Positions 18,436 to 26,449 of a stretch of 64,000 nucleotides of DNA are shown piece by piece. Under the pieces are notes generated by a model. That model saw only the letters and a list, made by a program, of their open reading frames with translations, made no database searches and was not told where the DNA came from. Origin of the DNA: Paenibacillus antri (lineage in GTDB: Bacteria > Bacillota > Bacilli > Paenibacillales > YIM-B00363); assembly GCF_005765165.1 (NCBI RefSeq), contig NZ_VCIW01000015.1:120188-184187 (forward strand), in the 5' to 3' direction. A program made the position numbers and the translations under genes. Each line of letters opens with the position of its first letter. Within the stretch, counting starts at the first letter, position 1.

Positions 18436-19065
18436 ATGTTAAGCGGCATTATTTTGGCCGGCGGACCGAATCGCCGCATGGGCGGATCGCCGAAGTCGCT
18501 GCTGCGATTCGGCGGCGAGTCGTTAGTCGAGCGGCAGGTCCGGGAGATGCGTCGCCTGTGCGACGAGATGATCGTGGTAACGGACGACCCGCTTCCGTAT
18601 TTACGTTTATTAGACAGGAACGTGCGCATCATAACCGATTACTACAAGGCTAAGGGACCGCTCGTCGGCATTCACGCGGGATTGATGCTCGCTACGCATC
18701 CCCAGGCTTGGATCGTCGGCTGCGACATGCCGTACGTCAGCGCGGACGCGGCGGCGGTGCAGCGGGAGACGCTGCGGTCGGGCGCGCAAGCGGCGGTGCC
18801 GCATGTGAACGGCGGATTGTATCCGCTTCACGGGTTGTACGATAGATCCTGCGCGCAGGACGCGGCGAAGCTGATCGAGTCGGGCGAGACGTCGGCGACC
18901 GCGCTGCTGAAACATGTAGCGTGGAAAGAGGTCAGGGAGTCCGCCTTCGTAGAGCGGGGGTTGTCGATTCGATTCGTCGCCAACGTGAATACGAAGGAAG
19001 ACTACGAAGCGATTCGAAGCGAGCTGGAGCCGTCCATGACGATAAAAGAATGCGAAGTATCGTAA
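18436..19065 (+). CDS. mobA: Molybdenum cofactor guanylyltransferase
   Basis: Links GMP to molybdopterin to make the bis-MGD cofactor needed by DMSO-reductase-family enzymes such as the NarB-type enzyme at 33.7 kb. The start is ATG 18436, with GAGGTG 9 bases upstream and after the inferred transcript start. The 209-residue product begins with the nucleotidyltransferase motif IILAGGPNRRMGGSPKSLL. It also has KGPLVGIHAGL and the metal-binding VGCDMPYV. An Fnr-type promoter precedes it, tying cofactor supply to low oxygen. A second MobA-like gene lies at 28745. Confidence 0.92.
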   Translation: MLSGIILAGGPNRRMGGSPKSLLRFGGESLVERQVREMRRLCDEMIVVTDDPLPYLRLLDRNVRIITDYYKAKGPLVGIHAGLMLATHPQAWIVGCDMPYVSADAAAVQRETLRSGAQAAVPHVNGGLYPLHGLYDRSCAQDAAKLIESGETSATALLKHVAWKEVRESAFVERGLSIRFVANVNTKEDYEAIRSELEPSMTIKECEVS

Positions 19066-19067
19066 GC

Positions 19068-19119
19068 GCGGGCCGGAGTGATATCGATCACATCCGGCCC
19101 GCTTCTTGTGCCGTACAAT
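19068..19119 (+). promoter_or_regulatory. Fnr-type promoter of pflB, dyad nested in a hairpin
   Basis: AGTGATATCGATCACA (19077-19092) with TACAAT -10 (19114-19119); centre at -41.5. The dyad is flanked by complementary GCGGGCCGGA and TCCGGCCCGC (19068-19077 and 19093-19102), making a 35-base stem that may also end mobA transcription, though only a weak T tract follows. Confidence 0.8.
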
Positions 19120-19195
19120 GAAAATGTAATGAAGCGAGCCGGGCGAAACCCGCCCTTAGAACGCTCGCTCGAAACGATACGGAGGTGCGGGAGAA

Positions 19196-21457
19196 ATGGC
19201 AGTAGCGGAACAACGGTTGCAGCAGTCGCCTGAAGCATGGAGAGACTTCGTCCCGGGCAAGTGGGGCAAGTCGATCGACGTCAACAATTTCCTCTCGTTA
19301 AATATGACGCCTTATTACGGAGACGAAGCGTTCCTCGCCGATCCGACGCCGGAGACGACGGCGCTCTGGAAGCGAGTGAGCGAGCTGCTTCGCGAGGAGC
19401 GGGAGCGCGGCGGGGTTCGGGACGTCGACGTGAACACGATCTCCACGATTACGTCGCACGCCCCGGGATATATCGATCAAGCGTACGAGAAAGTCGTCGG
19501 TCTTCAGACGGACGAACCGCTCAAGCGGTCGGTTCAGCCGTTCGGCGGCATTCGGATGGTGGCGGACGCTTGCGCCGCGTACGGATACGAGCTGCCCAAA
19601 GAAATCGAGCGGCTGTTCACGGATATTCGGAAGACGCATAACCAAGGCGTATTCGACGCCTATACGACGGAGATGCGGCTCGCCCGCAAAGCCGGCATCG
19701 TGACGGGCTTGCCGGACGCGTACGGCCGCGGCCGCATTATCGGCGACTACCGCCGGGTGGCGTTGTACGGCGTGAACCGCTTGATCGAAGGCAAGAAGCG
19801 GGATTTGATCGACCTCGAGCTCGATCCGATGACGGAGGACGTCATTCGCCTCCGCGAGGAGCTGAGCGAGCAGGTGCGCGCGCTCGGCGAGCTGAAGAGC
19901 ATGGCGGCCTCCTACGGCTTCGACATCAGCGAGCCGGCGAACAACGCCCGCGAAGCGGTGCAATGGCTGTACTTCGGGTACCTGGCGGCGATCAAGGAGC
20001 AGAACGGCGCGGCGATGAGCCTCGGCCGGGTGTCCAGCTTCCTCGATATTTACATCGAACGCGATTTGAAGGAAGGCGCGCTGACGGAGAGCGAAGCCCA
20101 AGAGCTGATGGACCACTTCGTCATGAAGCTCCGCATCGTGAAGTTTCTCCGGACGCCGGACTACAACGAATTGTTCAGCGGCGACCCGACTTGGGTGACG
20201 GAATGCGTCGGCGGCATGTCGGCGAACGGGACGCCCCGCGTCACGAAGAACAGCTTCCGGATGCTGCACACGCTCTATAACCTTGGACCGGCGCCGGAGC
20301 CGAACTTGACGGTGCTCTGGTCGACGAAGCTGCCGCAGGCGTTCAAGGATTTCTGCGCGAAGGTGTCCATCAAGACAAGTTCCATTCAATATGAAAACGA
20401 CGACCTGATGCGCCCGATTTACGGCGACGACTACGCGATCGCCTGCTGCGTCTCCGCGATGCGCGTCGGCAAGCAGATGCAATTTTTCGGGGCGCGGGCG
20501 AACCTGGCGAAGGCGCTCTTGTACGCCATCAACGGCGGCGTCGACGAGAAGCTCGGCGTACAGGTCGGGCCGGCGACGGCTCCGCTTACGGGCGACGTGC
20601 TCGAGTACGGCGAAGTGATGCAGCGGTTCGAAACGATGATGGAATGGCTCGCGGGTCTGTACATCAACACGCTCAACGTCATTCATTACATGCACGACAA
20701 GTACAGCTACGAGCGGATCGAGATGGCGCTGCACGACCGCGACATTCTCCGTACGATGGCATGCGGCATCGCGGGCTTGTCGGTGGCGGCGGACTCTTTA
20801 AGCGCGATCAAGCACGCGAAGGTGCGTCCGATCCGCAACGAGAAGGGCGTCGCGGTCGACTTCGAAATCGAAGGCGACTACCCGCAATACGGCAACAACG
20901 ACGACCGCGTCGACGCCATCGCCGTATCGCTCGTCGAATCGTTCATGAAGAAGCTGCGCAAGCATAAGACGTACCGGGACTCGATGGCGACGCAGTCGGT
21001 GCTGACGATTACGTCGAACGTCGTGTACGGCAAGAAGACCGGAACGACGCCGGACGGCCGCAAGGCCGGAGAGCCGTTCGCGCCGGGCGCCAACCCGATG
21101 CACGGACGCGATAAGAAGGGAGCGCTCGCGTCGCTCGCGTCGGTCGCGAAGCTGCCGTACGACGAGGCGCTGGACGGCATCTCGAACACGTTCTCGATCG
21201 TGCCGAAAGCGCTCGGACGCACCCCGGAGGACCGGACGCGCAATCTCGCTTCGATGCTCGACGGGTATATGGGCACGGGCGGTCATCACTTGAACGTCAA
21301 CGTGTTCGACCGCCGGCAGCTGATGGATGCGATGGAGCATCCGGAGCTGTATCCGCAGCTGACGATTCGCGTGTCGGGGTACGCCGTCAACTTCATCAAG
21401 CTGACGAAAGAGCAACAGCTTGACGTCATCAATCGGACGTTCCACGGCAACATGTAA
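19196..21457 (+). CDS. pflB: Pyruvate formate-lyase
   Basis: Glycyl-radical enzyme splitting pyruvate with CoA into acetyl-CoA and formate in fermenting cells. The 753-residue length is normal. The adjacent active-site Cys pair is in [13 protein letters not shown], and the radical-bearing Gly is in the C-terminal [13 protein letters not shown]. The ribosome site is GGAGGTGCGGGAGAA before ATG 19196. An Fnr-type promoter precedes it, and its activase pflA follows 33 bases after the stop. Formate made here could serve as electron donor, although no formate dehydrogenase gene is in the window. Confidence 0.97.
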   Translation: MAVAEQRLQQSPEAWRDFVPGKWGKSIDVNNFLSLNMTPYYGDEAFLADPTPETTALWKRVSELLREERERGGVRDVDVNTISTITSHAPGYIDQAYEKVVGLQTDEPLKRSVQPFGGIRMVADACAAYGYELPKEIERLFTDIRKTHNQGVFDAYTTEMRLARKAGIVTGLPDAYGRGRIIGDYRRVALYGVNRLIEGKKRDLIDLELDPMTEDVIRLREELSEQVRALGELKSMAASYGFDISEPANNAREAVQWLYFGYLAAIKEQNGAAMSLGRVSSFLDIYIERDLKEGALTESEAQELMDHFVMKLRIVKFLRTPDYNELFSGDPTWVTECVGGMSANGTPRVTKNSFRMLHTLYNLGPAPEPNLTVLWSTKLPQAFKDFCAKVSIKTSSIQYENDDLMRPIYGDDYAIACCVSAMRVGKQMQFFGARANLAKALLYAINGGVDEKLGVQVGPATAPLTGDVLEYGEVMQRFETMMEWLAGLYINTLNVIHYMHDKYSYERIEMALHDRDILRTMACGIAGLSVAADSLSAIKHAKVRPIRNEKGVAVDFEIEGDYPQYGNNDDRVDAIAVSLVESFMKKLRKHKTYRDSMATQSVLTITSNVVYGKKTGTTPDGRKAGEPFAPGANPMHGRDKKGALASLASVAKLPYDEALDGISNTFSIVPKALGRTPEDRTRNLASMLDGYMGTGGHHLNVNVFDRRQLMDAMEHPELYPQLTIRVSGYAVNFIKLTKEQQLDVINRTFHGNM

Positions 21458-21490
21458 CGCCAAATTATCGAAGCAGGAGCGTGGCTGACT

Positions 21491-22261
21491 ATGAAAGGAC
21501 GAATCCACTCCTTAGAAACTTTCGGCACCGTAGACGGACCCGGCATTCGCTTCGTCCTCTTCATGCAAGGCTGCGCCCTGCAGTGCGCGTATTGCCATAA
21601 CCCGGACACTTGGGATACGACCGGGGCCGGCTGGCAAGCGACGGTCGAGGACATCGTAGCCGAGATCGAGCCTTACGTCCCGTATTATATGAATTCCGGC
21701 GGCGGGCTAACCGTCTCCGGCGGCGAACCGACGCTGCAGGCGCCCTTCGTGGCGGCGCTGTTCCGCGAGGTGAAGCGAAGATTCGGCATGCACACGGCGC
21801 TCGATTCGTCGGGCTTCTGCGATCCGGAGCATGCGAAAGAGCTGCTCGACGCGACGGACCTCGTCCTGCTCGATCTGAAGATGATGGATCCGGCGGGCCA
21901 CGCGAAGCTCACGAGTCAGCCGAACGATCGGATTCTAAAGTTCGCCGAACACTTGAAGCGCATCGGCAAGCCGATCTGGGTACGGCGCGTCGTCGTTCCC
22001 GGGCTGACGGACGGTCCCGACGAAATGCGCGCCCTCGGCGCCTACCTCGCGACGCTCCCCAACGTGACGAACGTGGAGCTGCTGCCGTACCATCGGTACG
22101 GCGTGTCGAAGTGGAAGGAGCTCGGGCGGGCGTATCCGCTCGAAGGCGTGCCGGAAGCGACGGAACAGGACGTCGAGATCGCCAGAAAGTACTTGGAGGA
22201 AGGAAGAGGATCCCCATGGCCGCAATCGAAACCGCAGCAACCCCGAACCGTCATGTCTTAA
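21491..22261 (+). CDS. pflA: Pyruvate formate-lyase activating enzyme
   Basis: Radical-SAM enzyme that installs the glycyl radical on PflB. The 256-residue product has MQGCALQCAYCHNPDTWD, i.e. CxxxCxxC for the [4Fe-4S] cluster, GGGLTVSGGEPTLQ for SAM binding, and LLDLKMMD. AGGAG lies about 12 bases before ATG 21491. The last 46 bases overlap the start of the hemerythrin-like gene in another frame. Confidence 0.96.
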   Translation: MKGRIHSLETFGTVDGPGIRFVLFMQGCALQCAYCHNPDTWDTTGAGWQATVEDIVAEIEPYVPYYMNSGGGLTVSGGEPTLQAPFVAALFREVKRRFGMHTALDSSGFCDPEHAKELLDATDLVLLDLKMMDPAGHAKLTSQPNDRILKFAEHLKRIGKPIWVRRVVVPGLTDGPDEMRALGAYLATLPNVTNVELLPYHRYGVSKWKELGRAYPLEGVPEATEQDVEIARKYLEEGRGSPWPQSKPQQPRTVMS

Positions 22262-22716
22262 CCCTCGTAAGGAGGGCGCTGCTCGAACACGAAGGCATCC
22301 GCAGCCGCATTCGCCGCATTGAGGACGCCATGGCGTCGATGCACCGGTGCCCGGAACAAGCGATGGCGATCGGGCTTCGCCGCGAGGCGATGTCGCTGCT
22401 CGCGGAAACCGGCGTCCACGCGAACTGGGAGGAGCGAACACTCGTCCCGGCGCTCGCCGAAGCGGGAAGAGACCGCGGCGGACCGGACGTCGCCTGCACC
22501 GCTTGGATGCTGGAGACGAACCATACGCTCGCGGCGGAGCTGCTCGACGGGTTTCTGAACGCCACGAAGTCGGTCGCGCTGTCGTTCGACGACGTCGTCT
22601 GGGCGTCGGCGGCGCTGCCGCTGCGCCAGGCATGCGCGCTCATGAAGGAGCAGGTCGAGTTGGAGGAAGCGCTGTTGTTCGACCCGGCGCTCTATGCTGA
22701 AGGAGATTGTGAATAA
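22216..22716 (+). CDS. Hemerythrin-like (HHE) protein with a degenerate iron site
   Basis: 166 residues from ATG 22216, preceded by GGAGGAAGGAAGAGG and lying inside the 3' end of pflA, which implies translational coupling. The all-helical sequence shows LLEHEGIRSRIRRIED (H25, E26), HANWEERTLVPAL (H68, E72, E73), ETNHTLAAELLDGF (H103) and EQVELEEALLF near residue 145-155. HHE proteins usually have His at the start of the last helix motif; Gln/Glu are found here, so the diiron site may be altered. Possible roles are oxygen or NO sensing or scavenging near the oxygen-sensitive PflB system; this is inference. Confidence 0.65.
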   Translation: MAAIETAATPNRHVLTLVRRALLEHEGIRSRIRRIEDAMASMHRCPEQAMAIGLRREAMSLLAETGVHANWEERTLVPALAEAGRDRGGPDVACTAWMLETNHTLAAELLDGFLNATKSVALSFDDVVWASAALPLRQACALMKEQVELEEALLFDPALYAEGDCE

Positions 22717-22724
22717 ATACACAA
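22707..22724 (+). promoter_or_regulatory. Rex-like operator before the acyltransferase gene
   Basis: TTGTGAATAAATACACAA differs at one base from the known Rex site TTGTGAA-N4-TTCACAA. It overlaps the stop of the hemerythrin-like gene and lies 58 bases before the acyltransferase start. Rex is an NADH-sensing repressor of fermentation genes in Gram-positives. A CRP/Fnr-type site is a less good fit (TGTGA-N6-ACACA). Confidence 0.5.
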
Positions 22725-22781
22725 ATAACATCTAGAGACAGAAGTCCCTCTTGGGGACGAATCGGGAAGGAAGCAGGAACG

Positions 22782-23831
22782 ATGAACAAGACTGCCGAGC
22801 AACAAGGGAACGGAGAGACGCTCGTCGCCAACGGAAGGTTTTGGTTGATTTCGCTCGTGTTCGCGGCCAATTTGTTGGAGCCGGCCGTTCGGGACATCCC
22901 GCTCGCGAAGTCGATCCATCTATGGATCGTCATGTTCCATATCCCGGCGTTCGCTTTCGCCATGGGATACTATGCGAAAAATTTCACATGGAACGAAAAA
23001 GGAGTCGGCTCGCTGCAGCAAATTCTGCTGCAGTACGCAGTGTTCCAGACGATCTACTCGGCCGCTGACGCGTTTGTGTTCCGAACGCCGGACGTCTTAT
23101 ACTCGTTCTTCTTTCCGTTCGGACTGCTCTGGTTTCTGACCGGCCACTTGTTCTGGAAGCTGCTGCTGCTTCCGTTCCGCAAGATCCCCGCTCCCGTGCT
23201 GACGGCGGCCGCGCTCGGCGTCGGCATCGGTCTCGCGGCGATGACGCCGAACTGGCTCGGCCTGTCGCGCACGCTCGTCTTCTTCCCGTTCTTCCTCGCG
23301 GGGCACGCCTTCGATTACGAACGCTTCTCGCGTCTGCGGGAGCATCGCTTCGCGGTCCCGGCCGCTTGGCTCGCGCTGAGCGCTCTGATGGTCCTCGCGT
23401 TCCAAGGCGCGTTCGACGTGTCGGCTTCGTGGTGGTACGGGAACGCCGGCTACGAACAGCTCGGCGCGTCGCCGCTGCAAGGCGTCCTGACGAGAGCGGC
23501 CATGTACGTCGTCTCCGCGGTCGGCGTCATCGCTTTCTGGTTCGTCGTACCGACGAAGCGCAGCTTCTTCACGGAGCGCGGCAAGCTGTCCGTATTCGTG
23601 TTTTTACTGCACGGCTTGCTCGTGAAGACGATCGTCTGGATCGGCGTCTACCGCTGGATCGAGGGCGACGCTTGGGCGCCGGCGCTGGCGGCGGCCGGCG
23701 TGCTCGGGGCGGTACTGCTGTCGCACCCGGCGGTCGCGAAGGCGACGAGGCCGATCGTCGAGCCGAATCCCGAGTCGTGGCGCCGCGCGTTCGCGGGGCT
23801 GAGGGCGGTCCCCTTTTCCAACAAAAGATAA
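22782..23831 (+). CDS. Acyltransferase 3 family membrane protein
   Basis: A 349-residue integral membrane protein with about ten hydrophobic segments, beginning ANGRFWLISLVFAANLLEPA and including the FHIPAFAFAMGYYAKNF segment typical of Acyl_transf_3 / OafA-like proteins (HxPxFxFxxGY). Such proteins transfer acyl groups to cell-surface sugars or peptides; the substrate here is unknown. AAGGAAGCAGGAACG precedes ATG 22782. A Rex-like site lies upstream, and the following gene set is separated by a terminator. Why a surface acyltransferase sits in an anaerobic gene block is not clear. Confidence 0.8.
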   Translation: MNKTAEQQGNGETLVANGRFWLISLVFAANLLEPAVRDIPLAKSIHLWIVMFHIPAFAFAMGYYAKNFTWNEKGVGSLQQILLQYAVFQTIYSAADAFVFRTPDVLYSFFFPFGLLWFLTGHLFWKLLLLPFRKIPAPVLTAAALGVGIGLAAMTPNWLGLSRTLVFFPFFLAGHAFDYERFSRLREHRFAVPAAWLALSALMVLAFQGAFDVSASWWYGNAGYEQLGASPLQGVLTRAAMYVVSAVGVIAFWFVVPTKRSFFTERGKLSVFVFLLHGLLVKTIVWIGVYRWIEGDAWAPALAAAGVLGAVLLSHPAVAKATRPIVEPNPESWRRAFAGLRAVPFSNKR

Positions 23832-23849
23832 GGTATCGGCGCTTCAACG

Positions 23850-23882
23850 GAACGTCTCTCTCCGGAGGGGCGTTCTTTTTTC
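23850..23882 (+). terminator. Intrinsic terminator after the acyltransferase gene
   Basis: GAACG...CTC-CGGAG...CGTTC stem (23850-23875) followed by a T tract interrupted once. Confidence 0.75.
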
Positions 23883-23897
23883 ATTTTCCGCGTTCGC

Positions 23898-23940
23898 TGT
23901 GATCGTTGTCACTGTGACGGGCGGCGCGCTCCGGTACGAT
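23898..23940 (+). promoter_or_regulatory. Fnr-type promoter of the ba3-type oxidase operon
   Basis: TGTGATCGTTGTCACT (23898-23913, one mismatch in the right arm) and -10 TACGAT (23935-23940). The inferred start is 23947; centre at -41.5. Confidence 0.75.
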
Positions 23941-23981
23941 AACCGAAGAAACGCAAGTATGTAGAAGCGGGGGAAGCGACG

Positions 23982-24128
23982 ATGGAACAAAAGAAGCATA
24001 GCGAATCGATGACGAACAACGAAGAGAACTCCACGCTGAAGAGCACGTTCGCGCACGTCATGCTGCTCGGCGGATTTATCGCCCTGACGTGGGCCGGCGC
24101 CTTCGCCTTGTATTTGATTCGGTCGTAA
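23982..24128 (+). CDS. Cytochrome c oxidase subunit 2A (ba3-type)
   Basis: A 48-residue single-span protein: polar N-terminus (MEQKKHSESMTNNEENSTL), then one membrane helix (HVMLLGGFIALTWAGAFALY) and a short basic end. Size, topology and position directly before coxB match subunit IIa, the small helix that completes subunit II in ba3-type (class B) oxidases. ATG 23982 follows GGGGGAAGCGACG. It is the first gene of the Fnr-controlled oxidase operon. Confidence 0.85.
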   Translation: MEQKKHSESMTNNEENSTLKSTFAHVMLLGGFIALTWAGAFALYLIRS

Positions 24129-24149
24129 CAGAGGGGAGACAGAGGGAGC

Positions 24150-24620
24150 ATGCATATTCATCGGTTAGAGAAAATTTGGCTCATGTTCGGCTTTGCCATG
24201 TTGGTCGTGTTTCTGGTCGTGCTCGGGATCGGCGCGTACGCCTTCGGCATGGGGACGCCGACGTCGCACCATCATTCCGTGGACCCGTCCAAGGTGACCG
24301 AGACGGCGCCGTTCGACCAGCCGGGCATCCGCCATGTGGAAGGCAGCGTCTACGAGGCGAACTTGATCGCGTACGCGTTCGGTTATAACCCGGACAAGAT
24401 GGAGGTGCCGGCCGGCGCGACGGTGCGCTTCAACGTAACGAGCACCGACGTCGTGCACGGCTTCCAGATTCCGGGTACGATCGTCAACTTCATGGTCGTT
24501 CCGGGCGAAATCAATCACGTCGAATATACGTTCGACGAGCCGGGCGAATATCTCGTGCTCTGCAACGAGTATTGCGGCATCGGCCACGAATACATGTACA
24601 CGACCATCGTCGTGAATTAA
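24150..24620 (+). CDS. ba3-type cytochrome c oxidase subunit II (CuA subunit)
   Basis: 156 residues: one N-terminal membrane helix (LMFGFAMLVVFLVVLGIGAY) and an extracytoplasmic cupredoxin domain. The CuA ligands are in the C-terminal LVLCNEYCGIGHEYM (two Cys, His, Met) with the first His in VVHGFQIP. Only one membrane helix, as in Thermus CbaB, with the second supplied by subunit IIa. It takes electrons from a cytochrome c. GGGGAGAC lies before ATG 24150. Confidence 0.93.
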   Translation: MHIHRLEKIWLMFGFAMLVVFLVVLGIGAYAFGMGTPTSHHHSVDPSKVTETAPFDQPGIRHVEGSVYEANLIAYAFGYNPDKMEVPAGATVRFNVTSTDVVHGFQIPGTIVNFMVVPGEINHVEYTFDEPGEYLVLCNEYCGIGHEYMYTTIVVN

Positions 24621-24642
24621 GAAGAGGAGCGGTGTTCCATCC

Positions 24643-26310
24643 ATGATGAAAATAACGATGAACGAGACGACGCCGTTCCGGAAAGCCGACGGGTCGCTCG
24701 TGATCGCCTTCCTGCTCGTCGCCTACGGGGCGCTCTTGATCGGCGGCATCGCCGGGCTGCTGCAAAGCTTGGTGCGGGCCGGCACGATCACGCTGCCGTT
24801 CGGAATCGGGTACTATCAATTGCTGACGGCGCACGGCGTGCTGATGGCGCTCGTGTTCACGACGTACTTCATAATCGGCTTCTTGTATTCCGCGGTCGTA
24901 CGCACGACGGGGCGGCATCTGCTGACCGGCGCGCTGCGCCTCGGCTGGGTCGGCTTCGGCGTCATGACGATCGGCACGGTCATCGCCACCGTGTTCATTC
25001 TGCTCAACCAGGCGACGGTGCTGTACACGTTCTATGCGCCGATGAAGGCGTCGCCTTGGTTTTACGTCGCGCTCGTCCACGTCGTCGTCGGCTCCTGGAT
25101 TTGCGGACTCGGGCTGTTCCTGCAATACGGCTATTATCGCAAGCATCATCCAGGCAAGCCGTCGCCGCTGCTCACCTTCATGGCGGTCGTGACGATGGCG
25201 CTGTGGATCATCGCGACGCTCGGCGTCGCCGCGGCGGTGCTCATCCAATTCATCCCGTGGTCGTTCGGCTGGGTCGAGACGATCAACGTCATGGTCAGCC
25301 GCACGCTGTTCTGGTATTTCGGCCATCCGCTCGTGTACTTCTGGCTGCTGCCGGCGTACATGTGCTGGTATGCCATCATTCCGAAGATCATCGGCGGCAA
25401 GCTGTTCAGCGACGCGCTGGCGCGCCTGTCGTTCCTGATGTTCCTCATATTCTCCATTCCGGTCGGCTTCCACCATCAGCTGATGGAGCCGGGCATCTCG
25501 CCGACGTGGAAATACATTCAAGTCGTTCTGACGTTCATGGTCATCATTCCGTCGCTCATGACCGCCTTCTCGTTGTTCGCGACGTTCGAGCGGTACGGCC
25601 GCTCGCGCGGCGCCAAGGGGATGTTCGGTTGGTGGAAAACGCTGCCCTGGAAAGACGTCCGCTTCTTCGCGCCGTTCATGGGCATGCTGATCTTTATCCC
25701 CGCGGGAGCCGGCGGGGTGATCAACGCCAGCAACCAATTGAACGCGACGGTGCACAATACGCTCTTCATCACGGGCCACTTCCACTTGACGGTCGCGACG
25801 AGCGTCGCGCTGACGTTCTTCGGCATCACGTATTGGCTCGTTCCGGCGATGACGGGACGGGTGCTGACCCCGCGCCTGAACAAGCTCGGCATCGCCCAGA
25901 CGTGGGTATGGGTCGCAGGCATGACGATCATGTCGGGGGCAATGCATATCGTCGGTCTGATGGGCGCGCCGCGCCGTACGGCCTATACGACGTACGGAGG
26001 CCATGCCGACGCGACGTCGTGGGTTCCTTACCAAGTCGCGATGGCCGTCGGGGGGACGATTCTGTTCGTCGCGGTCGTGATGATGACCGTAAATATCGTC
26101 ATGCTGCTGCGCGCGCCGCGAGGGTTTACCGAATATCCGGTCGCCGAAGAAGCCGAAGCGGCGGATGCGGAGCGCGTGCCGGCCGTATTCGAGCGGTGGA
26201 GCGTCTGGATCGCCGTCGTCGTCGCGCTCATTTTGTTCGCGTACACGGCGCCGATGGTCGAGATGTTGAACACCGGGGTGCCGGGTTCTCCGCCGTTCCG
26301 CACGTGGTAA
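24643..26310 (+). CDS. ba3-type cytochrome c oxidase subunit I
   Basis: 555-residue haem-copper oxidase with about 13 membrane helices. Visible metal sites: haem ligand His in LLTAHGVLMALVF; CuB His-Tyr segment WYFGHPLVYFWLLPAY; and ITGHFHLTVATSV with CuB/haem ligands. Length and sequence match the class B (ba3, CbaA) oxidases, which work at low oxygen. No subunit III, haem A synthase or CtaG gene is nearby. Fnr-type control fits microaerobic use. AGAGGAGCGG lies 14 bases before ATG 24643, and internal ATG 24646 is an alternative start. Confidence 0.95.
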   Translation: MMKITMNETTPFRKADGSLVIAFLLVAYGALLIGGIAGLLQSLVRAGTITLPFGIGYYQLLTAHGVLMALVFTTYFIIGFLYSAVVRTTGRHLLTGALRLGWVGFGVMTIGTVIATVFILLNQATVLYTFYAPMKASPWFYVALVHVVVGSWICGLGLFLQYGYYRKHHPGKPSPLLTFMAVVTMALWIIATLGVAAAVLIQFIPWSFGWVETINVMVSRTLFWYFGHPLVYFWLLPAYMCWYAIIPKIIGGKLFSDALARLSFLMFLIFSIPVGFHHQLMEPGISPTWKYIQVVLTFMVIIPSLMTAFSLFATFERYGRSRGAKGMFGWWKTLPWKDVRFFAPFMGMLIFIPAGAGGVINASNQLNATVHNTLFITGHFHLTVATSVALTFFGITYWLVPAMTGRVLTPRLNKLGIAQTWVWVAGMTIMSGAMHIVGLMGAPRRTAYTTYGGHADATSWVPYQVAMAVGGTILFVAVVMMTVNIVMLLRAPRGFTEYPVAEEAEAADAERVPAVFERWSVWIAVVVALILFAYTAPMVEMLNTGVPGSPPFRTW

Positions 26311-26322
26311 GGAACCGACAGC

Positions 26323-26353
26323 AAGACAGCCGAATGCGTTCGGCTGTCTTTTT
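26323..26353 (+). terminator. Intrinsic terminator of the oxidase operon
   Basis: AAGACAGCCGAA-TGCG-TTCGGCTGTCTT followed by T residues. Perfect 12-bp stem. Confidence 0.95.
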
Positions 26354-26449
26354 GGCATTTTCTACGCGCGCGAATGTTGTGGACGTCAAGAAGGACAATG
26401 GAGGAAAATGGCAAATGTATAGTACCATCACGAAGTTGCGGGAAGGCCG

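Noticed and set aside
22707..22724. A seventh Fnr box
   Set aside because: The right arm is ACACA instead of TCACA and no -10 sits 20-25 bases downstream at the class II distance; the 18-base dyad fits Rex better.
24511..26358. Minus-strand 615-codon frame opposite the oxidase subunit I gene
   Set aside because: Antisense shadow of the oxidase gene with biased composition.
26375..26425. Promoter of the KinB-like kinase gene
   Set aside because: A TATAGT hexamer is visible but no -35 at a usable distance, so I did not call it.
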